A DNA stretch of 13,356 nt from NCBI GenBank assembly GCA_012964845.1, contig DTTG01000038.1, forward strand, positions 1 through 13,356, written 5' to 3'. The number at the start of each line of letters is the position of its first letter. Position 1 is the stretch's first letter. A program made the position numbers and the translations under genes. Source of the DNA: Fidelibacterota bacterium (GTDB lineage: Bacteria > Fidelibacterota > Marinisomatia > SCGC-AAA003-L08 > D37C17). Shown here piece by piece: positions 7,357-13,356 of the stretch. The notes below the pieces were generated by a model. It was not told where the DNA came from, searched no databases, and saw nothing but the letters and a program-made list of their open reading frames with translations.

Positions 7357-8425
7357 TTAACACCTCATCAAAATTATTTAAATATTCTGTTAAATCTTCC
7401 TTCATTACATTGCCCATATGGGCAATTCGGAAGGCTTTTCCCCTCAGCTTTCCATAGCCCCTATCCATCCTAAATCCTCTTTCCAGTAATTGGTCATTTA
7501 TCCCATTTATGTCCCACTCCATGTCGTTTTGAATACAGGTTATGGTTGGCGATTCAAATCCTTCTTCAGGGAATAATGACTGGCCTCTATCCTTTGCCCA
7601 ATTTCGAGTATATTCCGCATTTTCAATATGGCGTACCCAACGATTTTCTAAGCCTTCTTCTTCAATTTGCTCTAAAACATATTTCAGGCCAAACAAATGT
7701 GGAATAGACGGAGTTGACGGGGTTTGCATTTTCTTATAATATTTTTCATAGACATTAATATCCAAGAAATACCCTTTATTGGGAATACTTTTTGATAATT
7801 CAATCAATCGATCAGATACTGCACAAACAGAAAATCCAGCAGGCAAGCCCCATGCTTTTTGTGTAGAAGACAAAAGGAAATCAATGCCTAAATTGTCAGT
7901 TTCAATTTTTACTCCTGCCATGGAACTTACCGCATCCACCAACCAAATGATATGAGGGTATTTGTCTTTCAGCAATTCTGAAATGGGTTCTAAGGGACTA
8001 AAGACTCCAGTTGATGTTTCATTATGAACCATGGCAAAAACATCATACTTCCCTGAAGAAAGCTGCGCATCAACATCGTCCGCTTTCACACCTTTCCCCC
8101 ATTCATATTCCAATACCCCGGTTTCATGTCCGCAATCTTTAGACACCGATGCCCACTTAGAACTAAATGAGCCATTTACAGTGTGCAATATTCCCTTTTT
8201 TACTGAATTTTGGATTCCCATTTCCCATAAGCCGGTAGCAGCATGAGAAGCTAAATAAACATGATTATTGGTATAGAGTACCTTTTGGATACCAGATACA
8301 ACAGTAGACATTAACTCTGAAAATTCTGCTGTTCGATGCCCAATTTGTGGACTGGTAAGACTTTGCATCACATGATTGGGGACAAAAGTTGGTCCCGGTA
8401 TAAATAATTTTGGAAAAGACTCCAT
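7349..8425 (-). CDS. Class V PLP-dependent aminotransferase, probable phosphoserine transaminase
   Basis: A 358-residue fold-type I aminotransferase of the alanine-glyoxylate / serine-pyruvate branch. PLP binding is shown by K190 (SSTQKAWG, Schiff-base lysine) and D164 (LVDAVSSMAG), and substrate-side contacts by GHRT (29-32) and the late FRIAHMGN stretch. Family members use alanine, serine or phosphoserine with glyoxylate, pyruvate or 2-oxoglutarate. It is not the classical SerC subfamily. Because it overlaps serA by 8 nt and precedes it in the operon, the most economical role is the second serine-pathway step, phosphohydroxypyruvate to phosphoserine, as in several bacteria and archaea that use this branch. 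A serine-glyoxylate or alanine-glyoxylate activity is the alternative. The start ATG has an AAGGA ribosome binding site about 6 nt upstream, and its 93-nt upstream gap probably contains the promoter. Confidence 0.88.
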   Translation of the reverse strand: MESFPKLFIPGPTFVPNHVMQSLTSPQIGHRTAEFSELMSTVVSGIQKVLYTNNHVYLASHAATGLWEMGIQNSVKKGILHTVNGSFSSKWASVSKDCGHETGVLEYEWGKGVKADDVDAQLSSGKYDVFAMVHNETSTGVFSPLEPISELLKDKYPHIIWLVDAVSSMAGVKIETDNLGIDFLLSSTQKAWGLPAGFSVCAVSDRLIELSKSIPNKGYFLDINVYEKYYKKMQTPSTPSIPHLFGLKYVLEQIEEEGLENRWVRHIENAEYTRNWAKDRGQSLFPEEGFESPTITCIQNDMEWDINGINDQLLERGFRMDRGYGKLRGKAFRIAHMGNVMKEDLTEYLNNFDEVLNG

Positions 8426-8518
8426 TTCTTCCTTAATGATAATTGGTTGTATTTCGGGTAAAACTGAGGGGATAAATTAGGGCAATTTGTTAGTTACTAA
8501 AAACCCTTGAATTGGGAA

Positions 8519-9211
8519 TTATTTTTGCATATTATTTATCATGTATTCGAAAGCATCATCTACCGAATCAATAATTACAAATAAATCTAAATCTTCTCTT
8601 GAAATTGTTCCATGTTTTATCATGCTTTCCCAATTAATTAATCCATTCCAAAATTCACTTCCAAATAAGATAATGGGGATTTTCCGAGTGATTTTTTTAC
8701 ATTGCAAGAGAGTCAATACATCAAACAATTCATCCAATGTACCGAAGCCTCCGGGCCAAACAACAATGCCCTTAGTCTTATAAATGAACCAGAATTTCCG
8801 CATGAAAAAATAATGGAATACAAAATTAAGACCTTTCGTTATCCATTTATTGTTGGTCTGCTCAAAGGGGAGGGAAATTCCAAGTCCAATAGACATCCCC
8901 CCTGCCTCATGCGCCCCTTTGTTAGCAGCCTCCATAATTCCTGGACCAGCACCTGATGTAATTACATATCTATGCTCATCAGTAAAATTTTCCATATTCC
9001 ACTTAGTAAGTTTATTTGATAATTCTTTTGCTTTTCGATAATAAGAATCGGTGCTTTTAAATCGTGCTGATCCAAAAAATACAATGGTATCGACAATTTT
9101 ATTTCTTTGTAAAATGCTGAGCGGACCTAAATATTCTGATAAAACTCTTAACGGTCTCCCACTCATACTGCCTAAAAATTTTGCGTCATTATAAAATCTA
9201 TTTTTCCCCAT
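8519..9211 (-). CDS. LOG-family protein (nucleoside 5'-monophosphate phosphoribohydrolase type)
   Basis: A 230-residue cytosolic protein of the Rossmann-like LOG (TIGR00730 / lysine decarboxylase-like) family. The diagnostic motifs are GAGPGIMEAANKGA (87-100) and PGGFGTLDE (153-161), together with the strand VFFGSAR (44-50) and R138/K139 before the second motif. Characterised members cleave cytokinin riboside 5'-monophosphate or plain AMP/IMP to free base and ribose 5-phosphate; the old lysine decarboxylase label on this family is not supported by biochemistry. In a free-living bacterium a purine-nucleotide salvage or housekeeping role is more likely than hormone production. An N-terminal extension of about 40 residues precedes the core, as in longer bacterial members. 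It starts 21 nt after the saccharopine-dehydrogenase-like gene and is probably co-transcribed with it. AAGGG lies 12 nt before the ATG. Confidence 0.9.
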   Translation of the reverse strand: MGKNRFYNDAKFLGSMSGRPLRVLSEYLGPLSILQRNKIVDTIVFFGSARFKSTDSYYRKAKELSNKLTKWNMENFTDEHRYVITSGAGPGIMEAANKGAHEAGGMSIGLGISLPFEQTNNKWITKGLNFVFHYFFMRKFWFIYKTKGIVVWPGGFGTLDELFDVLTLLQCKKITRKIPIILFGSEFWNGLINWESMIKHGTISREDLDLFVIIDSVDDAFEYMINNMQK

Positions 9212-9232
9212 GCTGTAATTTACCCTTTTAGA

Positions 9233-10318
9233 TTAATTAAATTGTATATTTCGCTCAGATAGATAGTGTAAAATATTATCCACTAGCTTGGTTTCCCTAC
9301 CAAAGTTCTCCAACGTAAATACACCGTTTTTCTTAAAATCTCCTGAAAGTATTATGTTGGCTACTGCTGCACATGTATATCCTGTAGTTCGTGCCATTGA
9401 GGTAATATTTTTTTGCTCATCAAAATAATCTAAAAGATTATAAATTTCTGTTATCTTCTCACCATCCTTCTTACCAATGAATTCAAGTCGCATAATGGTT
9501 TGGTCAAAATCCTCTTTGCCGGGAGCCCATTCTTTAAAAAGGGATTCAGCTGTTTGTTTAATTTTTTCAGGTTCAAATAATCCATTACCCTGCATTTCAA
9601 CTATTTTCTGTATATGGCCGGGATATCGCAAAGTCTTTTCAACCATATTAGGGATGGGCAGTTCCAGTAATGAGCGCAATCCATCTGAATTAAATGCGTC
9701 CAGTGTTCCGATATTATCAAACGTAATTTCCTCAATATCTGTCATAGCTGGTTTGGTAATCATTTTTCCATTTAATACAAAGCGAGCAGGGCGGGTATAT
9801 TCCTCAATCACATCAATTGGCGAAAATACCGATTTGTACCACCAGGGAGGTTGGGGATTTTGAGGTAACCCTCCTACATAACAATTTGCAGAATGTAATT
9901 CATCATATTCGAACAATGCCCTCCCAAACAATAAATTGGATAATCCCGGTGCAACCCCTGCATCGGTTATAGCAGTAACTTTGTTCTTTTCAGCTAATTG
10001 GGTTAAATCTCTGGAGTCTTCCGGCATAAATGAAATATCAACCATATCTTTTCCAGCTTCCAATACCGTCTTCAATATGTCAAATCCCATAAATCCAGGA
10101 ACAGCGCCAATGACAAGATCAAAATTCTTAACTGCATCAGTAACCGCATTATTATTTGAAAAATCTAAATTTAGATAGTCAATTCCAAAAGGTGCTAATC
10201 GGGCTTTAAGACTTTCATCTCTATCTGCAACCGTTACGGAATATTTTTGTTCTTTTAAATCTCTGGCGATAGCTGAGCCAACCATTCCACCACCTAAAGT
10301 GATAATTCTTTTTGACAT
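9233..10318 (-). CDS. Saccharopine dehydrogenase family oxidoreductase, lysine 6-dehydrogenase-like
   Basis: From ATG at 10318 the protein has 361 residues. It opens with a Rossmann nucleotide site, LGGGMVG (G9, G11, G14), and D32 in VADRDE, which suggests NAD rather than NADP preference. DAGVAPGLSNLL (119-130) and GGLPQNPQPPWWYKSVFSP (149-167) are typical of the saccharopine dehydrogenase-like group that includes lysine 6-dehydrogenase and carboxynorspermidine synthase. The exact substrate cannot be read from sequence. I chose ATG 10318 because AGGA sits 6 nt before it; a TTG at 10333 would add five residues but would place that Shine-Dalgarno inside the gene. The LOG gene follows closely. 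A promoter-like site and a palindrome lie upstream. Lysine catabolism, or amino-acid or polyamine synthesis, are all open. Confidence 0.86.
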   Translation of the reverse strand: MSKRIITLGGGMVGSAIARDLKEQKYSVTVADRDESLKARLAPFGIDYLNLDFSNNNAVTDAVKNFDLVIGAVPGFMGFDILKTVLEAGKDMVDISFMPEDSRDLTQLAEKNKVTAITDAGVAPGLSNLLFGRALFEYDELHSANCYVGGLPQNPQPPWWYKSVFSPIDVIEEYTRPARFVLNGKMITKPAMTDIEEITFDNIGTLDAFNSDGLRSLLELPIPNMVEKTLRYPGHIQKIVEMQGNGLFEPEKIKQTAESLFKEWAPGKEDFDQTIMRLEFIGKKDGEKITEIYNLLDYFDEQKNITSMARTTGYTCAAVANIILSGDFKKNGVFTLENFGRETKLVDNILHYLSERNIQFN

Positions 10319-10370
10319 ATATTTCCTAATCAATGATAATATTTCGAAAATTTAATAGGGAAATGTAGAG

Positions 10371-10397
10371 AGTATATTTGTACCAACAATCAGACAA
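10371..10397 (-). promoter_or_regulatory. Candidate promoter of the dehydrogenase-LOG pair
   Basis: On the minus strand, TATACT (10376-10371) is a 5-of-6 match to a -10 hexamer. TTGTCT (10397-10392) is a 4-of-6 match to a -35 hexamer, with a 15-nt spacer, slightly short. The predicted transcript would begin near 10364, about 46 nt before the ATG at 10318. The organism's sigma factor preference is unknown, so this is tentative. Confidence 0.35.
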
Positions 10398-10422
10398 ATA
10401 TTTTTGGTATAACCAAAAATAT
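10398..10422. promoter_or_regulatory. 25-bp palindrome, possible operator next to the -35
   Basis: ATATTTTTGGT and ACCAAAAATAT are perfect reverse complements, 11 bp each, around a 3-base centre. The element touches the proposed -35 hexamer of the dehydrogenase promoter. Its symmetry and place fit a dimeric regulator site. A hairpin terminator of the upstream unit is the alternative, but the following bases are not U-rich enough. Confidence 0.5.
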
Positions 10423-10490
10423 ATTTTCGATTATTTTAATTTCGTGACACAGATCAAATAATGAAATAATTAATAGGAATAAGTTACCAC

Positions 10491-10527
10491 GTAAGAATTA
10501 GAGCCTTTGGCTCTGCCTACTTCTTAC
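10491..10527 (-). repeat. Nested stem-loop
   Basis: An outer 7-bp pair GTAAGAA/TTCTTAC (10491-10497 with 10521-10527) encloses an inner 6-bp stem AGAGCC/GGCTCT (10500-10505 with 10509-10514) with a 3-base loop. The internal loop is asymmetric: 2 nt on one side and 6 nt on the other. It lies 102 nt past the CYTH stop on the minus strand. Confidence 0.55.
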
Positions 10528-10549
10528 CCAAAATATCTCCTTATTTTGG
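10528..10549 (-). repeat. Stem-loop between the other two hairpins
   Basis: CCAAAATA and TATTTTGG form a perfect 8-bp stem around a 6-base loop. It begins at the base right after the nested stem-loop and ends 14 nt before the 13-bp hairpin. Confidence 0.5.
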
Positions 10550-10563
10550 CCTTGATGAACGAT

Positions 10564-10593
10564 AATCTGCCTCTCTGAAAAGAGAGGCAGATT
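10564..10593 (-). terminator. 13-bp perfect hairpin after the CYTH gene
   Basis: AATCTGCCTCTCT and its exact reverse complement enclose a 4-base loop (GAAA on the plus strand, TTTC on the minus strand). It starts 35 nt beyond the CYTH stop, the right place for a 3'-end structure of the yraN-ggt-CYTH unit. Neither strand shows a clear U tract afterwards, so it may stabilise a transcript end or act with the neighbouring hairpins rather than be a standard intrinsic terminator. Confidence 0.55.
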
Positions 10594-10628
10594 GTGTTTA
10601 AAGAATCTATTATTGCTTTATATTAAAA

Positions 10629-11090
10629 TCACCAGCTCGAGAAAGGGTTCTTTGCCAAATTCGAATTCAAATACCTGTAATCAGCGGTGACTTCTTCCCC
10701 CAACCAGGGCGGTATTTCAAATTCTTCATTCTCATCATCTAACTCTATTTCGGCAACAATTAAGCCTTCATTTTCACCATGAAACTCATCCACTTCCCAG
10801 AGATGATTTTTATAATCAACCAAGTGCCGAGTTTTAGTAATGGCTGAATGCTGGCTCAAATTCATTAGCGAACGGGCTTCATCTAATGGAATATTATATT
10901 CGTATTCTCGATTCACCCTTTCTGATATTTTAGACTTAATTGCAATTGAGGCATGATGTTCCTCAATTCGCACTCGAATTGCCAGGTTGTCTTGGATGGT
11001 TAAATAAACCTGGGTGATCTCAACCGATTTCGCACCTGCTTTATATGCATCTGAGGTGACTAAATATTTGCGTTCAATTTCTAAAGGCAT
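10629..11090 (-). CDS. CYTH-domain triphosphatase
   Basis: A 153-residue single-domain protein of the CYTH / triphosphate tunnel metalloenzyme superfamily. The signature ExExK is E4, E6 and K8 (EIERKYL). The tunnel is lined by alternating charges on beta strands: R39/R41, K52/K54, E62/E64, K86/R88, E99/D101 and E114/E116. Small bacterial members of this length, such as the Nitrosomonas europaea enzyme, hydrolyse inorganic tripolyphosphate with metal ions, so that is the likely activity; adenylate cyclase or thiamine triphosphatase activity is less likely for this size. The ATG follows the stop of the 44-aa gene by only 5 nt and has no clear Shine-Dalgarno, so translation may depend on reinitiation. 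A 13-bp hairpin follows the stop. Confidence 0.92.
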   Translation of the reverse strand: MPLEIERKYLVTSDAYKAGAKSVEITQVYLTIQDNLAIRVRIEEHHASIAIKSKISERVNREYEYNIPLDEARSLMNLSQHSAITKTRHLVDYKNHLWEVDEFHGENEGLIVAEIELDDENEEFEIPPWLGEEVTADYRYLNSNLAKNPFSSW

Positions 11091-11095
11091 GGGAA

Positions 11096-11230
11096 TTACT
11101 GGCCAAAAATATGGTATAGAATTATGACCTGTAGAATAAGTACCGTAATAGCGGCTAAGGTCCGGATTAATTCCATTATGTGGTTATAACTATTCAGCCA
11201 GATTTCAATTTTATTGCGTTCTTTTTTCAT
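11096..11230 (-). CDS. Small single-span membrane protein (44 aa)
   Basis: An uninterrupted frame from ATG 11230 to TAA 11096 encodes 44 residues. The first half is polar and basic (MKKERNKIEIWLNSYNH) and the second half is a hydrophobic helix of about 20 residues (about 21-41, ELIRTLAAITVLILQVIIL). This charge pattern predicts a cytoplasmic N-terminus and one membrane span. It fills the gap between the gamma-glutamyltransferase stop (22 nt away) and the CYTH start (5 nt away), which supports a real operon member. An AGG lies 5 nt before the ATG. I recognise no family. Its frame is too short for most gene callers. Without expression or conservation data it could be a chance frame, but its location, coupling and composition argue for a gene. 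Confidence 0.6.
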   Translation of the reverse strand: MKKERNKIEIWLNSYNHIMELIRTLAAITVLILQVIILYHIFGQ

Positions 11231-11252
11231 TTACCTATATTAAGTTATGTAT

Positions 11253-12926
11253 TTAATACCCTAATGCACTGGAATTTCGCCGACTATCTGCAGAACCATA
11301 AATAAATCCATTTTCTACCTGTATACAATTTGCCTCGCCAAAAGTATCTCGGAATTTTATGCTGTGTCCTCTACTTTCCAGGGCTTGTATAGTTTCAGGA
11401 GAAAATCCACTGGACTCAAACTGAATCATATCCGGCAGCCATTGATGGTGAAAGCGAGGTGTTTCAACCGCATCTTCCATATTCATCCCAAAATCAATCA
11501 CATTCATGATTATCTGGGCAACTGTGGTGATTATGGTAGATCCGCCGGGAGAACCCAGCACCAGGTACAATTCCCCATTAGGGGTTTCCACAATGGTGGG
11601 AGACATGGAACTGAGCATGCGTTTCCCAGGCTCTATGGCATTGGCAGCGTTGCCAATTAAGCCGTAAGCATTGGGCACACCCGGCTTAGCAGAAAAGTCA
11701 TCCATTTCGTTATTCAGTAGAAAACCAGCTCCATCCACAACAATGCCATTGCCGAACCAGCCGTTAATGGTAGTGGTGACACTCACGGCATTGCCCCACT
11801 GATCTACAACGGAATAATGAGTGGTCTCTTCAGATTCTTTATAGTTAAATGGAATATCTCCATGAGAAACATCCTCAGATTTAGATGCTATTATTGAATC
11901 AACAGAATTCCAGCGGACTTGTGCATATTGATCGGAAATCAGCCTATCAATGGGAACTGGTACAAAATCCATATCGCCCATAAATTCAGCTCGATCAGCA
12001 TAAACACGCCTTTCAGCTTCAGCTACAAAATGGATATGCTGAGCACTATGATAATCCAAACTATCCAGATCTATATTTTCCAGTTGATTCAGGATGCCAG
12101 CAATGGTGATTCCTCCAGAAGATGCTGGCGGCATGGAATGGACTTCATATTCTCGATATTTAAATGAAATTGGATTCCGCTCAATTGCGCGGTAATTTTG
12201 CAAATCTTCCTTTGTGATAAGTCCATCTGTACGCAACATACATGCTTCAATCATATCGGCAGTTTTCCCGGTGTAGAATTCTTGCCAGCCATTATTTGCT
12301 ATTCGTTCAAGCGTTTTTCCTAAATCTTTTTGAATGAAAGTCTGGTACAGTGTGAACGGTTCTTCCTTTGCAAATATTTTTGCACTCTCAGTATCATTGG
12401 ATAAATACTCCTGATAATAAGGATGATTAAATGTATTCATATTTTGATAATCCAGCGGAAAGCCATTTGATGCAAGTTCTGCAGCAGGCTTCACTAAATC
12501 TTTCCAGTTTGTACTACCGTATTTCTCATATGCCAATCCAAATCCAGCCACTGATCCTGGTACTCCTGCTGCCAAGGAGGTGTTCCAACTTTTACCGGGT
12601 ATTACATTGAGGCTATCATCTAAGAACATATCCCTAAATGCTGCAGCAGGTGCAGTTTCCCTGAAGTCAATGGTGGTCACCGTTCCATCTGCCAATCGGA
12701 TCACCATAAATCCGCCTCCGCCTATATTTCCAGCACCAGGATGTACAACCGCCAGGGCAAACCCTGTGGCAATGGCGGCGTCAATGGCATTTCCACCACC
12801 TTGTAAAATTTCAATACCCACTTTTGATGCAAGTGCATGTGATGATACTACCATTCCATTTTCGCCGACGGCATCTGGGAATCGGGCTATTAATAGGTTA
12901 ATGATTAATAATATGTAATACTTCAT
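11253..12926 (-). CDS. ggt: Gamma-glutamyltransferase (periplasmic)
   Basis: A self-processing N-terminal nucleophile hydrolase that cleaves or transfers the gamma-glutamyl group of glutathione and related compounds. I start at ATG 12926 (557 residues) because AAAAAGGA lies just before it and it gives a normal signal peptide (MKYYILLIINLLIARFPDA). ATG 12962 would add 12 basic residues and has no clear ribosome site. Counting from the 12962 start, key residues are R101 (DFRETAP, gamma-glutamyl carboxylate binding), the autocleavage and catalytic T380 in EETTHYSVVD, D420/D421, S451/S452 in MLSSMSP and the GSPGG loop (470-474). Size and motif order match the whole family, large plus small subunit. 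Its stop is 22 nt from the 44-aa gene and the yraN gene lies upstream. Glutathione or peptide scavenging is the likely role. Confidence 0.95.
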   Translation of the reverse strand: MKYYILLIINLLIARFPDAVGENGMVVSSHALASKVGIEILQGGGNAIDAAIATGFALAVVHPGAGNIGGGGFMVIRLADGTVTTIDFRETAPAAAFRDMFLDDSLNVIPGKSWNTSLAAGVPGSVAGFGLAYEKYGSTNWKDLVKPAAELASNGFPLDYQNMNTFNHPYYQEYLSNDTESAKIFAKEEPFTLYQTFIQKDLGKTLERIANNGWQEFYTGKTADMIEACMLRTDGLITKEDLQNYRAIERNPISFKYREYEVHSMPPASSGGITIAGILNQLENIDLDSLDYHSAQHIHFVAEAERRVYADRAEFMGDMDFVPVPIDRLISDQYAQVRWNSVDSIIASKSEDVSHGDIPFNYKESEETTHYSVVDQWGNAVSVTTTINGWFGNGIVVDGAGFLLNNEMDDFSAKPGVPNAYGLIGNAANAIEPGKRMLSSMSPTIVETPNGELYLVLGSPGGSTIITTVAQIIMNVIDFGMNMEDAVETPRFHHQWLPDMIQFESSGFSPETIQALESRGHSIKFRDTFGEANCIQVENGFIYGSADSRRNSSALGY

Positions 12927-12967
12927 AAATCCTTTTTTCTTTCTCCCTGTTCCTGTTTTCATTTCAT

Positions 12968-13342
12968 TTAATACCCTGTCATTCCATCTTTTATAATATT
13001 TATTTGGGGCTTGCCGGAGCCTAAGATTACTTCTGCCACATCAAATCGAAAATCACAATCCAGTTCATTATTATCCATATAATGTTGAACAGCATTCATG
13101 ATACGATCTCGTTTTTTCTCAGTGATTTGCCAGCGCGGTTCTCCCCAACCCTGTCCACCCGTCTGGGTTTTAACCTCAGTAAATACCAACATATCGGAGT
13201 CCTTACTGATAATGTCTAATTCACCCACTTTGGGAACATTATAATTCATTTCCACCATCTCATGTCCGATGCGAATCATTTTACAGGCTGCTAATTGTTC
13301 ACCTAATTTCCCTAATAATCTGTTTCTTTGTAGATATGCCAT
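12968..13342 (-). CDS. YraN/UPF0102 family putative nuclease
   Basis: A 124-residue protein of the UPF0102 (YraN) family, which has a PD-(D/E)xK nuclease-like fold. The visible motif set is GKLGEQLA (E15), VGELDIIS (D43), FTEVKT (E56 and K58) and a basic helix, KKRDRIMNAVQHYM. These fit the metal-binding and catalytic lysine positions. Usual family length is 115-130 residues, so it appears complete. Its biochemical role is not well established; links to DNA repair or Holliday-junction processing have been proposed. The gene ends 41 nt before the chosen start of the gamma-glutamyltransferase and 5 nt before that gene's alternative start, so the two are likely co-transcribed. In many genomes this gene follows rnhB; here the upstream neighbour lies beyond the window. 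Confidence 0.9.
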   Translation of the reverse strand: MAYLQRNRLLGKLGEQLAACKMIRIGHEMVEMNYNVPKVGELDIISKDSDMLVFTEVKTQTGGQGWGEPRWQITEKKRDRIMNAVQHYMDNNELDCDFRFDVAEVILGSGKPQINIIKDGMTGY

Positions 13343-13356
13343 ATTTGGTAAATGAT

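Larger units (their letters stand above)
10319..10628. other. Structured gene-free region between two transcription units
   Basis: These 310 bases have no credible gene. They contain four inverted repeats: a palindrome (10398-10422) near the next promoter, a nested stem-loop (10491-10527), a stem-loop (10528-10549) and a 13-bp perfect stem-loop (10564-10593). The last three stand almost end to end downstream of the CYTH gene and may form its 3' end or a small RNA. Confidence 0.7.

Noticed and set aside
8492..8518. A possible terminator after the LOG gene: CCC, a 7-nt loop, GGG and TTTTT on the minus strand.
   Set aside because: The stem is only 3 bp, too weak to call.
8519..9211. Lysine decarboxylase as the function of the LOG-family gene, perhaps working with the lysine-dehydrogenase-like neighbour.
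   Set aside because: The PGGFGTLDE family label lysine decarboxylase is a known misannotation; these proteins are nucleotide phosphoribohydrolases and lack a PLP site.
9477..9863. A 128-codon plus-strand frame, the longest on that strand.
   Set aside because: It lies wholly opposite the saccharopine-dehydrogenase-like gene, whose protein motifs are clear. It is a shadow frame without recognisable motifs.
11240..12976. A 12-base direct repeat, ATTTAATACCCT, at the ends of both the ggt and yraN genes.
   Set aside because: Both copies arise because both proteins end in Gly-Tyr followed by TAA. The match is short and AT-rich, so I treat it as coincidence.
13299..13355. A minus-strand frame entering from the right edge and ending in TGA, overlapping the yraN start (18 codons beginning SFTKYGIS), possibly the tail of rnhB.
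   Set aside because: Eighteen open codons are expected by chance in about four of ten cases, and the fragment carries no recognisable motif. Only the common rnhB-yraN gene order suggests it.

Overview
The window is a fully packed stretch of AT-rich bacterial chromosome (I judge it near 40% GC). All eleven complete protein genes I support, one extra 44-residue gene and one gene cut by the left edge lie on the minus strand, so transcription runs from high to low coordinates. I see no phage, transposon, CRISPR, tRNA or rRNA signature. The outer-membrane-type secreted protein, LapA/LapB pair, SPOR protein and M23 peptidase point to a diderm, LPS-type bacterium. Gene style and signal peptides ending in SAQ or FAQ suggest the FCB/Marinimicrobia (SAR406) neighbourhood. 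That assignment is an inference from sequence feel, not a proven placement.

Right end, in transcription order: a YraN-type nuclease gene (13342-12968), a periplasmic gamma-glutamyltransferase (12926-11253), an unannotated 44-aa single-span membrane protein (11230-11096) and a CYTH triphosphatase (11090-10629). The spacing is tight enough for one operon. About 300 bases without a gene follow (10319-10628). They hold three back-to-back stem-loops (10491-10593) and then a near-ideal palindrome (10398-10422) next to a plausible promoter for the next unit.

Middle: a saccharopine-dehydrogenase-family oxidoreductase (10318-9233) and a LOG-family phosphoribohydrolase (9211-8519) form a pair. Next comes a serine-biosynthesis unit: a class V aminotransferase (8425-7349), SerA (7356-5779) and a small coiled-coil protein of unknown role (5786-5451). 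Each overlaps its neighbour by 8 nt, which indicates translational coupling. A membrane-anchored M23 peptidase (5239-4307) stands between this unit and the next.

Left end: miaB (4163-2826), lapA-like (2839-2477), lapB-like (2480-1251) and a TPR/SPOR protein (1254-394) overlap by 14, 4 and 4 nt. A secreted protein cut by the window edge (359-1) follows. This joins tRNA modification to an envelope module of LPS-assembly-type and peptidoglycan-binding-type proteins.

Most genes are recognisable housekeeping or envelope genes. The points most worth a second look are the LapB homologue that seems to have lost all four metal-binding cysteines of its C-terminal rubredoxin-like domain while keeping their spacing, the overlooked 44-aa membrane protein, the run of stem-loops after the CYTH gene, and the palindrome at the dehydrogenase promoter. 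I found no clear new defence or mobile system.
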